A DNA stretch of 44,934 bases from an uncultured Spartobacteria bacterium (GCA_903882875.1 CAIRYQ010000104.1:1-44934), one strand, 5' to 3'. Positions 22,672 to 30,986 are shown, numbered from the stretch's first letter. Notes: generated by a model from the sequence alone, not told the origin. Made by a program: numbers and translations.

Positions 22672-24330
22672 CTAGAAGTGGAATGTTGCGTCAATGACGA
22701 ACGACAACTGGTTTTGACGCGTCCCGTTGTCATAGGCACCGCTCACAGTTTCAGGAAGTCCCGTGGCATTATACGCGGCGGTGGAGCTTGCCAGACTGTT
22801 CCGTTTCAGGGAGCGGTCAAAGCGAATCTCAGGGCGGATGACGAGCAGCTTGTTCGGCGACCAGTTGAGACCGATGGAACTCTCGAAATAAGACGAGGAA
22901 TAAGCCGAACGGTAGCCGTACGGATCATCCCACCACTCATTGCGGAAGGTCAGGATCGTATTGGGTGCGAGCCGGAACATCGTGTAGTTGAGAATGCCAG
23001 CCGTCCAGACAGTGCCCGCCTTTGTGGGATAGAAGCCGTCCTGAAACGGAACCGTTACCATGCCCGCGTTGTTGGTCGTAGCCGCGGCCGTCACCTGGGC
23101 GTGGTGGGTGTACATGTACTGGGCCTCGAAGGTGGTCCACACCTTGTCGTTGAACTTATGGCTGTAGCTCTCAATGCATTCATTGAGGTTGTTGAAGCCA
23201 AAGTTGCCGCTGTTGATCGAGTTCATGCCGATGTAGAAGGAGTCCTTTCCTCCCGGCGCGATGTACTGAAGGTTGAACGACCCGGTGGGAACGCAGCCCT
23301 TCTCGTGGAGAGTCCTTCCCGCCCAAGGAGCCGTGTCAACACCGGTGGAGATACCCGCCTGAAGCGTCCATCGGCTGTTCAGTTTCGTGATCGCCCACAG
23401 ACCCCACATTGTATAGTTGTCAAAGCTATACACGAGGGAGTGCGTGGCCATGATGTTGTTCGGCGCAAGCTGCTGCTCGATGTCGGGCATCGAAATGATG
23501 CGTCCGATGAGGAGTTCCATGCCCTGAAGGACGTGCGGGAAGTACACGTTGAAATACATCATCGGCATGTCGAAGCCGCTGAACTTATTCGACCTGAACA
23601 GGTTTGTATCGTTGAGGAAACCGCGTGAACCCATGAAGCGGTAATCCAGACCGTAGAGGAGTGCGATGCGGAAGCCCCAGTCCATGTGGTCTGTCTGGTT
23701 CATGTCGGCCATGCGCTCAATGTAGAGCACATCCTGCTCGTTCTCCACGCGGTTCCCGCGCTCGCTGTACACCATCGGGAAGTTGTTCAACTGGCTCAAC
23801 GAGGTATTGTGGGAGCTGCTGACGTTGCCGCTCACCGTGACCCAGCCGTAGAGCTGGATGCGGTTGTCATACCACCATTTCCCATTGGGGCCGTCATAGA
23901 TGGCCTGCATGAGCGGATAGGGCGAGTCCCGAAGGGCTCCCGGATCACCGATCACCTGGGGACCGCCGCCGATCTGCCAGTCACCGGTCGGGAACGGCGG
24001 ACTGTCGAACGGCGGATCACCAATGCGGCGCGAAGGCGCGGCAACGGCCTTGTCACCCGGCTTGGGCGGGGCGGGCGGGGTAAAGCATTGCATTGCGCTC
24101 TGCTCGGCAAATGCCTCATTCAGACGCTTGAACCAGCTCTCATTGGCTTTCTTGCCGTAATGCACCGTGTCTGGCGCAACCACTGCCTTGGCTTCCTCCT
24201 TCTTCTTCTTTTTCTTCGGCTTCGCGTCCGCGTCAGCGGCGAATGCGACCGTTGTGATTCCGGCCAATGCCGTAATCAGGAACGTGAGCGGGGCGCGCTT
24301 CGTTCCGAATTGTTTGAACATGTGTTTCAT
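22672..24330 (-). CDS. Outer-membrane beta-barrel porin, OmpL-like (paralog 2)
   Basis: 552 residues from ATG 24330. Signal peptide (APLTFLITALAGITTVAFA), Lys-rich stretch (PKKKKKKEEAK), then the motif ESWFKRLNEAFAEQSAMQCF. A barrel closely related to paralog 3 follows (DWQIGGGPQVIGDPGALRDS, WYDNRIQLYGWVTVSGNVSS, RIALLYGLDYRFMGSRGFL, LLVIRPEIRFDRS), ending ...DATFHF. Start 24330 is preferred because upstream codons fall in the C/A-rich leader. It has its own sigma-54 promoter (24444-24460) and terminator. A passive channel role in the outer membrane is inferred from the family. Confidence 0.87.
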   Translation of the reverse strand: MKHMFKQFGTKRAPLTFLITALAGITTVAFAADADAKPKKKKKKEEAKAVVAPDTVHYGKKANESWFKRLNEAFAEQSAMQCFTPPAPPKPGDKAVAAPSRRIGDPPFDSPPFPTGDWQIGGGPQVIGDPGALRDSPYPLMQAIYDGPNGKWWYDNRIQLYGWVTVSGNVSSSHNTSLSQLNNFPMVYSERGNRVENEQDVLYIERMADMNQTDHMDWGFRIALLYGLDYRFMGSRGFLNDTNLFRSNKFSGFDMPMMYFNVYFPHVLQGMELLIGRIISMPDIEQQLAPNNIMATHSLVYSFDNYTMWGLWAITKLNSRWTLQAGISTGVDTAPWAGRTLHEKGCVPTGSFNLQYIAPGGKDSFYIGMNSINSGNFGFNNLNECIESYSHKFNDKVWTTFEAQYMYTHHAQVTAAATTNNAGMVTVPFQDGFYPTKAGTVWTAGILNYTMFRLAPNTILTFRNEWWDDPYGYRSAYSSSYFESSIGLNWSPNKLLVIRPEIRFDRSLKRNSLASSTAAYNATGLPETVSGAYDNGTRQNQLSFVIDATFHF

Positions 24331-24443
24331 CGTGTTACTCGTGTTGTGTGGTGGTGCAGGGTGTCCTGCGGTTGGTTTGGTGGATTTGCGGTTCTGCGCG
24401 CAAAACTGGTTTTTTAGGGAAACCAATTTCGCTCCCGCACCGT

Positions 24444-24460
24444 TAGCAAAGGGCGGGCCA
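24444..24460 (-). promoter_or_regulatory. Sigma-54 promoter for porin paralog 2
   Basis: TGGCCCGCCCTTTGCTA with correct GG/GC spacing. The predicted transcript has a leader of about 104 nt. Confidence 0.75.
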
Positions 24461-24927
24461 CGAAGTAAAGTTCTGTGGCAGAATTTTTATTTTTCGTCGT
24501 AAGTCTTTGAAAAACAGAATAAATCGCGTTTCAAATTGTTTCTGAAAAATCGCCGGAGCCGTCCTGAAACGCATCACCATGCATGAAACATTTGGCGGAA
24601 AAAAACCAGCCTGCCCAAATTTGCCCACTAGTCTTTGCGGGATGAATGCCGGGGCCAAAACACTGTGCAGAAGGCCCATGCCGACCTCCATTTGGAGACT
24701 GTGAAGAAAACTCCGCCAGCGACTGGAACACGGTCGTGCCGGCTGTGAGTGGCGGCGGGCCTCCGGCCAGCCGGTTCCCGAGGCAACAGGCTGGAAGCCT
24801 TTTTGCCCTGACAGGCGAGGACGCCTGTCTTCGCCACGACTTCTTCACATTCCTTTGCCTTCACACCGCTCTTGCGGCCTTCTTTGCTTTCTTGCTTAAA
24901 AAAAGTCCCGTGCGCGGGTGCGGACCT
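24461..24927. other. Region behind an orphan sigma-54 promoter, no intact gene
   Basis: The promoter at 24928 points into this region, but no frame here resembles a porin or any other protein family. It contains small palindromes (GACAGGCGAGGACGCCTGTC at about 24808; CAGGCTGGAAGCCTTTTTG at about 24789). It may be the remains of a deleted gene. Confidence 0.5.
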
Positions 24928-24944
24928 TAGCGAAGGGTATGCCA
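24928..24944 (-). promoter_or_regulatory. Orphan sigma-54 promoter
   Basis: TGGCATACCCTTCGCTA on the minus strand, one change from the -12 consensus (TCGC for TTGC). No intact gene follows. An upstream site like that of porin 1 is present at 25015-25047. Confidence 0.6.
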
Positions 24945-25014
24945 TCACGTCCAACGACCCCTGTTTCTTCTCACAAACTGGGGCTTTCAGAAATCACTTG
25001 AGGCACCGCACATT

Positions 25015-25047
25015 GGCGAACGCGAAACAGGCTCGTCAAAATCGCGC
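25015..25047. promoter_or_regulatory. Candidate sigma-54 activator site upstream of the orphan promoter
   Basis: GGCGA, 5 nt, AAACAGGCT, 5 nt, AAATCGCGC, identical in blocks and spacing to 20176-20208 and at the same distance from its promoter. Confidence 0.5.
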
Positions 25048-25132
25048 GGCCGGTTCGCGATTGAAACAACGGAAGGAATACCGCCGCGAAGTCTCTTGAA
25101 CATCACTAATCCAGACGTTCCAAAGCCCCCAT

Positions 25133-25180
25133 TCAAAGGAAATCCCGCCTGACAGGCGTGAGCCCATCAGGCGGGAGAAT
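25133..25180 (-). terminator. Terminator of porin paralog 3
   Basis: Same 41-nt stem-loop as for porin 2 (TCCCGCCTGA at 25143 and TCAGGCGGGA at 25167), followed on the minus strand by a short T-rich tail. Confidence 0.85.
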
Positions 25181-25250
25181 TCCCCTTGGCCGGAAGCCTG
25201 CCCCTATGTCTTAAAGGAACACTTCCAAGCCGGGTGCGATGCCACTTGGC

Positions 25251-26912
25251 TTAGAAGCGGAATGTCGCATCGATATTAAAGGACAATTGGCTTTGCCGGG
25301 TGCCGCTGTCGAACGGGCCGGCGAAGGTCGCGGGCGCGCCGGTCGTGTTGTACTGCGCCGTGGAACTGGCCAGACCATTGTGTTTGTAGGCATGGTCGAA
25401 GCGAATCTCCGGACGGATCATGAGGAGCCTATTGGGAAACCAGGTAATGCCGATGGAGTGTTCGCTGTAAAGCGATGCGTAACCCGACCGATAGCCGCGA
25501 GGATCGTCCCATACCTCGTTGCGGAGCGTGAGGAACGCGTTGCCCGCAAACCGGTAGAAGGTGTAATTGAGAAGGCCGGTCCCAAAGGCGCGGCCGGCCT
25601 TGACGGGGTAGAACCCGTCCTCGATCGGTACCTTCGCCGTCGGCCCCGTCGTAGCGCCATTCGTGAACATGTATTGGAACTCGAACGTGGTCCACCACTC
25701 TTCGTTGAACTTATGGGCGTAACTTTCGATGCACTCCTGGAGATTGTTGAAGCCGAAGTGACCGTTGTTAAACGAGTTCATCCCGACGTAGAACGAGTCC
25801 TTCTGGTTGTTGCTGATAAACTGGAGATGGGACGAGCCCGTCGGTTGGTTGCCGGGGTCGTGCAGATTGTGCCCCGCCAGAAAACTGGTGTCCACGCCGT
25901 CCGACATTCCTATCTGCCAAGTCCAATTCTTGTTGAGCTTGATTGTGGCCCAGATGCCCCAATCGGTGTAATCATCGAAGGCATATACGAGCGAATGGCT
26001 GGCCATTGGGTTTTGCGGCGCAAGCTGCTGCTCGATGTCCGGCATGGAAATAATGCGGCCGATGATGACGTTCATGCCCTGCGCAACCTGGGGAAAGTAC
26101 ACATTGAAGTACATCATCGGGATGTCGAAGCCTTGTTGTTTGTTCTTCACGAACAGGTTTTGGTCGTTGAGAAAGCCTTTCGAGGCCATGAACCGGTAGT
26201 CGTGGCCAAAAAGAAAGGTAAAGCGAAAGCCCCAATCAATGTGGTTTTGCTGGTCCATGTCGGCGAGGCGTTCGAGATAGAGCACTTCCTGGTCATTGAT
26301 GATTCGGTTTGCCTGGTCGCCATAGACTGAAGGGAACGCATTATTAGGAACGGTGTTGTTATGCGATGAGCTTATGTTCCCGCCCACGGTCACCCAACCG
26401 TAGAGCTGGATCCGGTTGTCATACCACCATTTCCCGTTGGGGCCGTCATAGAGGGCCTGCATCAGCGGATAGGGCGAGTCACGCAGCGCACCGGGGTCGC
26501 CGATGATGTTTGGACCGCCCCCAATCTGCCATTCCCCGTTGAAATACGGCGGCGAATCGAATGGTGCAGGACCTGCACGACGACCCGCAGGTGCGGGTGG
26601 AACAACGGCCTTGGCGTCCTTGGACACGGGAGCTGACTGCGCTGGCCACGGCGGGGTGTAACCGGGCTGTCCGCTTTGCTCGAAAAATGACTCATTCAGA
26701 CGCTTAAACCAGCTCTCATTGGCCTTCTTGCCGTAATGCACCACTTCTGGTGCCTGGACTGTCTTGGCCTCCTCGGCCTTCTTGTTCTTTTTCTTCGGCT
26801 TTGCAGCCGCATCGTCGGCGGCAAATGCGACCGTCGAGAATCCGGCTAGGGCCGTAATCAGGAACGTGAGAGGGGCGTGCTTGGTCCCGTATTTCATTGT
26901 CGTGTTTTTCAT
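25251..26912 (-). CDS. Outer-membrane beta-barrel porin, OmpL-like (paralog 3)
   Basis: 553 residues from ATG 26912 (ATG 26897 also possible). Signal peptide (APLTFLITALAGFSTVAFA), Lys-rich stretch, cluster motif ESWFKRLNESFFEQSGQPGY. The barrel is very similar to paralog 2 (EWQIGGGPNIIGDPGALRDS, DNRIQLYGWVTVGGNISSSH, LLMIRPEIRFDHAYKHNG), ending ...DATFRF. The signal and terminator sequences are nearly identical to those of paralog 2, which points to recent duplication. The sigma-54 promoter is at 27009-27025. The barrels differ mostly in the extracellular-loop-like stretches, suggesting divergence of solute or phage exposure (inference). Confidence 0.87.
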   Translation of the reverse strand: MKNTTMKYGTKHAPLTFLITALAGFSTVAFAADDAAAKPKKKNKKAEEAKTVQAPEVVHYGKKANESWFKRLNESFFEQSGQPGYTPPWPAQSAPVSKDAKAVVPPAPAGRRAGPAPFDSPPYFNGEWQIGGGPNIIGDPGALRDSPYPLMQALYDGPNGKWWYDNRIQLYGWVTVGGNISSSHNNTVPNNAFPSVYGDQANRIINDQEVLYLERLADMDQQNHIDWGFRFTFLFGHDYRFMASKGFLNDQNLFVKNKQQGFDIPMMYFNVYFPQVAQGMNVIIGRIISMPDIEQQLAPQNPMASHSLVYAFDDYTDWGIWATIKLNKNWTWQIGMSDGVDTSFLAGHNLHDPGNQPTGSSHLQFISNNQKDSFYVGMNSFNNGHFGFNNLQECIESYAHKFNEEWWTTFEFQYMFTNGATTGPTAKVPIEDGFYPVKAGRAFGTGLLNYTFYRFAGNAFLTLRNEVWDDPRGYRSGYASLYSEHSIGITWFPNRLLMIRPEIRFDHAYKHNGLASSTAQYNTTGAPATFAGPFDSGTRQSQLSFNIDATFRF

Positions 26913-27008
26913 CGTGTTTGGTGGTGTGGGTTGTGTTGTGTTTGGTGTGGTGTTTGTTTCGTGTGCAAAACTTGTTTTTTATGCAAAACTTGCTCTGGCA
27001 CAGATTCT

Positions 27009-27025
27009 TAGCAAAGTTTGAGCCA
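27009..27025 (-). promoter_or_regulatory. Sigma-54 promoter for porin paralog 3
   Basis: TGGCTCAAACTTTGCTA with correct GG/GC spacing and a leader of about 87 nt. The leader contains a direct repeat of CAAGTTTTGCA-type sequence. Confidence 0.75.
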
Positions 27026-27274
27026 TCATGTTTCGCGCCCCGTTTTCAGCTTGTGAGCAGTGCGTCATAAGTCGTCCAAAATCAGGCGGAAAGTGCGTGT
27101 CCAAATTTCTGAAAGTAATTTTCAATGTCAGTGCGGGGTGTGCGGAAAAGTGCCTTTCGCGTGTCGGAAAAATGTCAGTCTGTCCAAAATCACCCACCAT
27201 TTGCGATCCAACCGGGGCAACGGCCACCTCCATTCCGCGCGAGATACTTCTTTTCCAGTGAAGCACGGGGCCTT

Positions 27275-27697
27275 TCAACTGTGCGGCGGGTTCTCCCGTT
27301 CATACGCCGCAAACACTTCGGAGGGCCGCAATCCCAACCCTTCCGCGAGTCTGAGGATGTTGTGCAATTTGATGTTTGGCTCATCCTGCGTTTCTATCCG
27401 TGAAAGCGACGGCTTGCTGCAACCGCTCAGACGCGCGAGTTGAGTCAGGCTCAAATTCCTGCTTTCCCTCAAACGCTGAATCGTCCCACCGAATCCGCTT
27501 CGAGGTTCCCGCACCCGCCCGGTCCTTCGCAAGCACGCCAACTGAGCCTCCAACCTCGCGACTTTCTGCTGGAGTTCTTCCGCCGAGCCGGATGAAGGCA
27601 AATCGTCTTTACGTCTTTGCTCCAACGGAAATCGCAGTGTCTGCGGTTGCATGATTGCCGTTGCAATTCTTGTTTGGGAACTGTCGTATGTATTCAT
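27275..27697 (-). CDS. XRE-family helix-turn-helix regulator with N-terminal coiled coil
   Basis: 140 residues from ATG 27697. A short coiled coil (AEELQQKVARLEAQLACL, about residues 40-57) is followed by a Cro/CI-type HTH at about residues 75-130 (IQRLRESRNLSLTQLARLSG, CSKPSLSRIETQDE, ILRLAEGLGLRPSEVFAAYE). This is a DNA-binding regulator, probably dimeric through the coiled coil. It has its own sigma-54-like promoter (27803-27819) and lies at the upstream end of the porin cluster, so it is a good candidate to modulate that regulon. It is not an AAA+ sigma-54 activator, which must be encoded elsewhere. Confidence 0.8.
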   Translation of the reverse strand: MNTYDSSQTRIATAIMQPQTLRFPLEQRRKDDLPSSGSAEELQQKVARLEAQLACLRRTGRVREPRSGFGGTIQRLRESRNLSLTQLARLSGCSKPSLSRIETQDEPNIKLHNILRLAEGLGLRPSEVFAAYERENPPHS

Positions 27698-27802
27698 GGT
27701 CAGCGGTGTGAGTGTTCTTGTTTGGCGTCCTGTTGGTTTCATGCGGAAAAACCGACCGCATGAGGCTTTCCATATAGGATTTGGTATGATGCGCGCCGTC
27801 CC

Positions 27803-27819
27803 TAGCAGCGAATGTGCCA
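27803..27819 (-). promoter_or_regulatory. Sigma-54 promoter for the XRE regulator gene
   Basis: TGGCACATTCGCTGCTA: perfect -24 box, -12 box CTGC instead of TTGC, correct spacing. Confidence 0.6.
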
Positions 27820-28089
27820 GAATAAAAAACCGAATCGCTAACTACACGGCTAGAGATATTTACGAACTTCGCGATGAAATCGCTCCTTTACCGAGTCGTG
27901 CATTGTGCATGATTTGCGACTTTCGCAAGTTGCATTTTGCCTGACGGTTCATGCGGCCTCGCGTGTGAGGCAGAGCACGCTTGGAATGGTGCTGGAAACA
28001 GCTGATTCCCAGGCCGTCCGATGTATCACGAGATGCACGGGACACTGGTCGTCCGTGTTTATTTCCGTTTCACGCGTGCGACCGCCCGA

Positions 28090-28545
28090 TCAATGCTGCA
28101 CGGTCGGCTCGGGATGGCATCCGCAGCCGGTGCCGCATCCGTCGGCACTTTCAGGAGCGGATTCGCCGACTACGCGGACGGCGAATTTCATATCCTGAAG
28201 GGCGATGTGTTCGCGGACGGCGGCGATGAAATGCTCGGCCATCGAGTCAGGCGGCACAGCGCAGTCGAGTTGGAGGCGGACGGGCTTGCCGACGAGGTGC
28301 GGGAAGGCATCCGTCATCTCGCCGTCGAGCGCGAAGCTGAGGTAGGCGTTCACTTTTTCCTGAAGCTGGAAGATGCGCTGCTCGGAGCCGTCCCACGGGC
28401 GCGGCTCCACCATGATGAGGACGGTCTCACCCGTCTCGCCGTCGAATGCGAGGGCGTCGAGACTGCGCGGATTTTCGACACCGAAGGCGTTCGCATTTTC
28501 GGAATCGGGCTCGGGCGCTTGGTGCTGGCAGCAGGAATCGCTCAC
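28090..28545 (-). CDS. DUF6572 family protein with cysteine-rich ends
   Basis: 151 residues, no signal peptide. The core (LDALAFDGETGETVLIMVEP, EQRIFQLQEKVNAYLSFALD, AEHFIAAVREHIALQDM) has the pattern of DUF6572 proteins, whose function is unknown. Unlike the minimal family it begins SDSCCQHQ and ends DGCGTGCGCHPEPTVQH; these Cys/His-rich ends could bind metal (inference). It is divergent from the quinone oxidoreductase gene, with 48 nt between the starts. Confidence 0.7.
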   Translation of the reverse strand: MSDSCCQHQAPEPDSENANAFGVENPRSLDALAFDGETGETVLIMVEPRPWDGSEQRIFQLQEKVNAYLSFALDGEMTDAFPHLVGKPVRLQLDCAVPPDSMAEHFIAAVREHIALQDMKFAVRVVGESAPESADGCGTGCGCHPEPTVQH

Positions 28546-28593
28546 AATGCAAAGGGATGGACGAGCAGCGGCGATCTGTCAAAGACTGCGTTG

Positions 28594-29571
28594 ATGAAAG
28601 CGATCCTTGTGCGGGCCTTCGGCGGCCCCGAAGTCCTCGAACTGTGCGAAACGCCCGACCTCCAGCCGGGGCCGGGCCAGGTGCTCGTGCGGCTGATGGC
28701 CGCGGGGGTGAATCCGGTGGAGGCCTACATCCGCTCCGGCGCGTATGCGAAGCTGCCGGAGCTGCCGTTCACGCCGGGTTCCGATGGCGCGGGCGTGGTG
28801 GTGAGTGTGGGTGCCGATGTGGATTCGCGGCTCCGGCCAGGGCAGCGCGTCTGGGTGACAGGCCGCGGAAGCGGGACCTACGCGGAGGCGGCGCTGTGCG
28901 AAACGGGAGGGGTGTTCGCATTGCCGGACGACGTGACTTTTGAACAAGGTGCCGCGCTGGGCATCCCGTATGCCACCGCATACCGGGCGCTCTTCCAACG
29001 CGGTGGCGCGAAGGCGGGCGAGACAGTGCTGGTGCATGGCGCAACGGGCGGGGTCGGCGTGGCAGCGGTGCAGTTTGCAAAAGCGGCCGGGCTGCGCGTG
29101 CTGGCGACCGGCGGGAGCGAAGACGGGCGCAGATTGCTCGCCGCACTCGGAGCCGACGCGGTCTTTGACCACAATGCGGCGAATTTTGCGGATGCGATCC
29201 GTTCTGAGACAGGCGGCAAGGGTGTGGACGTGATACTTGAAATGCTGGCGAATGTGAACCTCGCACGCGATCTCGCGCTGCTCGGACGCAACGGGCGGGT
29301 GCTCGTGATCGGCAACCGCGGAAGCATCGAAATCAATCCGCGCGACCTGATGCTGCGCGACGCAGACATTCGCGGCGTGATGCTCGCGAACACTCCTGCC
29401 GCCGAACTTGCGGAATGTCACGCGGCGATCAACTCGGCACTCGCCGTTGGAAAAATCAGCCCGGTCATCGGCAAAACCCTGCCCCTCGCGCAAGCGGCGG
29501 AAGCTCACCGGATCATCCTCGGACACGGACACCGCGGGAAGGTCATTTTGCAAACCGGTTCGCCGAAGTAA
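28594..29571 (+). CDS. NADPH:quinone oxidoreductase (zeta-crystallin type, MDR family)
   Basis: 325 residues. It starts MKAILVRAFGGPEVLE, typical for zinc-free medium-chain dehydrogenases of the QOR/zeta-crystallin group. A GroES-like N-terminal domain (AAGVNPVEAYIRSG, PGSDGAGVV) is followed by a Rossmann domain with the NADPH-binding motif VHGATGGVGVAAVQFAKAAG and the C-terminal block HRIILGHGHRGKVIL. No zinc-binding Cys pattern is seen. It probably reduces quinones or reactive carbonyls in the cytoplasm. ATG 28594 aligns with the family start. Confidence 0.88.
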   Translation: MKAILVRAFGGPEVLELCETPDLQPGPGQVLVRLMAAGVNPVEAYIRSGAYAKLPELPFTPGSDGAGVVVSVGADVDSRLRPGQRVWVTGRGSGTYAEAALCETGGVFALPDDVTFEQGAALGIPYATAYRALFQRGGAKAGETVLVHGATGGVGVAAVQFAKAAGLRVLATGGSEDGRRLLAALGADAVFDHNAANFADAIRSETGGKGVDVILEMLANVNLARDLALLGRNGRVLVIGNRGSIEINPRDLMLRDADIRGVMLANTPAAELAECHAAINSALAVGKISPVIGKTLPLAQAAEAHRIILGHGHRGKVILQTGSPK

Positions 29572-29691
29572 TCAAGCAGAGAAACATCTCATCTGCGACA
29601 AATAATTCCGGGGTCTGCTTGTTCACTTGAAAACCACGGATCTCACGAGGGTGAAGCACATTAATAATAATTCACCGTTCCAAAAAAGATG

Positions 29692-29708
29692 TTGCACTGA
29701 TTTTGCCT
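29692..29708 (+). promoter_or_regulatory. Possible sigma-54 promoter for the plus-strand barrel gene
   Basis: TTGCACTGATTTTGCCT has the right spacing but T for the first G of the -24 GG pair. About 60 nt of C/A-rich leader would follow. Confidence 0.35.
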
Positions 29709-29778
29709 CCCTGCTAAAAACCGGACTGTGCCGAAAGGCTCACAGTAGACAACCACAACACACCACCACTAAAACACC

Positions 29779-30714
29779 ATGAACAAACACACCACCACGT
29801 TCGCAGCATTCGCTGCGGCTTGCCTCGCAGGTTCCACCGCCTACGCCGGCCCTGCACCCGCACAAACCAAGAAGGTAATCGAACCCGCGTCGGAATCCTG
29901 CATCACTGGCGACATCGGATTCGATGTCCTCAGCGAGTACATCCATCAGGGCATCGTGAAGCAGAATCAGGGCTTCATCATTCAGCCTTATGCCGACCTG
30001 CACTTCCGCATCTACAAAGGTGCGGGCGCACTCACGTCCGTCACGGTGGATCTCGGCGTCTGGGATTCGTTCCAGTCCAACCATCCTGTCGGAGGACCGT
30101 TCGGTGCACGCGGAGCCACAACCAAAAACTGGTTTGAAAGCGACTTCCAGAGCGGCCTGACGTTCAACTTCGACAAGTTGAGCATCGGCGGCTACTTCAA
30201 AGTATATGAGAGCCCCGCGTCAGCGTTCCCGAACGTCTACACCGGCGGCATCAATCTCGCCTATGACGACAGCGCCGCACTCGGTGCGTTCGCGCTGCAT
30301 CCGTACGCGCGGGTCGAACTTCAGTTCCAAGGCACCACCGGCAACGACTTCAACTTTGCCAATCCCGCCTTCCATGGCCGCGGCCAGTACTATGAAGTCG
30401 GCATCGCCCCCGGACACACTTGGGGTGCGTTCACACTGTCGCTGCCGATCACTGGCGGCTTCGGCTCCGGCGGCTACTACCTCGGAAACCGCGGCTTCGG
30501 ATTCATCTCCGTGGGAGCCCGTGCTGAATACGCGCTGCACTTTGTGCCCGCCTGCCTCGGCAAGTGGACGATTGGCGCCGGTGCCACCTACTACCGTCTC
30601 GGTGGTAACAATACGCTGCCCAACCTCAGCGGTGCGGCTGGCCGCAGCCCCGCTCAGGCCGTCACGGACAAGAACCAGCTCGTGTTCCAAGGCGGCCTCA
30701 AGGTCGCGTTCTAA
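29779..30714 (+). CDS. Predicted outer-membrane beta-barrel protein
   Basis: 311 residues. Signal peptide (TTTFAAFAAACLAGSTAYA), then alternating beta-strands (GDIGFDVLSEYIHQGIVKQ, QPYADLHFRIYKG, SVTVDLGVWDSF, FHGRGQYYEVGIAPGHTWG, FISVGARAEYALHF), ending LVFQGGLKVAF with terminal Phe. The N-terminal part resembles Gcw_chp/TorF-type barrels, but this is tentative. It is preceded by a C/A-rich leader without Shine-Dalgarno site and followed by a strong terminator. It is probably part of the envelope gene set to its left, though on the other strand. Confidence 0.75.
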   Translation: MNKHTTTFAAFAAACLAGSTAYAGPAPAQTKKVIEPASESCITGDIGFDVLSEYIHQGIVKQNQGFIIQPYADLHFRIYKGAGALTSVTVDLGVWDSFQSNHPVGGPFGARGATTKNWFESDFQSGLTFNFDKLSIGGYFKVYESPASAFPNVYTGGINLAYDDSAALGAFALHPYARVELQFQGTTGNDFNFANPAFHGRGQYYEVGIAPGHTWGAFTLSLPITGGFGSGGYYLGNRGFGFISVGARAEYALHFVPACLGKWTIGAGATYYRLGGNNTLPNLSGAAGRSPAQAVTDKNQLVFQGGLKVAF

Positions 30715-30986
30715 GGACACAGGGCAAATCTTGTCCTGAAATTCAACTCCCTCGGGTCGGCAACGGCCCGGGGGAGTTTTCTTTTGTCCGAAAGTCGCCA
30801 CGGTTCTGACAGTCGGCCTCGCTCCACGATGGTACGGCACGTGGCAATGCAGGCGAGTTTTGAAACCTCGGCGAAGTGGGCGCGGGCCGCACGATGAAGG
30901 GGGTTAGAATGCTCGTGTGCCAGCGCCCATAGCGCCGCATCGCCCTGCCGCAATCGCCCGCGCGCGATTGCAAAATTCGCCCACAT
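30711..30986 (-). CDS. Possible small hypothetical protein
   Basis: 91 residues from ATG 30986. The first 60 (ANFAIARGRLRQGDAALWAL, HRAARAHFAEVSKLACIATC) look protein-like, with amphipathic helices. The last 30 run through the terminator of the opposite gene and are not credible. It could be a remnant or a chance frame just downstream of GT39. I recognise no family. Confidence 0.25.
   Translation of the reverse strand: MWANFAIARGRLRQGDAALWALAHEHSNPLHRAARAHFAEVSKLACIATCRTIVERGRLSEPWRLSDKRKLPRAVADPRELNFRTRFALCP
30745..30790 (+). terminator. Rho-independent terminator of the barrel gene
   Basis: Stem CTCCCTCGGG with CCCGGGGGAG, followed by TTTTCTTTT. Confidence 0.85.

Noticed and set aside
24628-24954. 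Possible 108-codon gene behind the orphan sigma-54 promoter
   Set aside because: The frame starts upstream of the predicted transcription start, crosses palindromic repeats and shows no protein family pattern.
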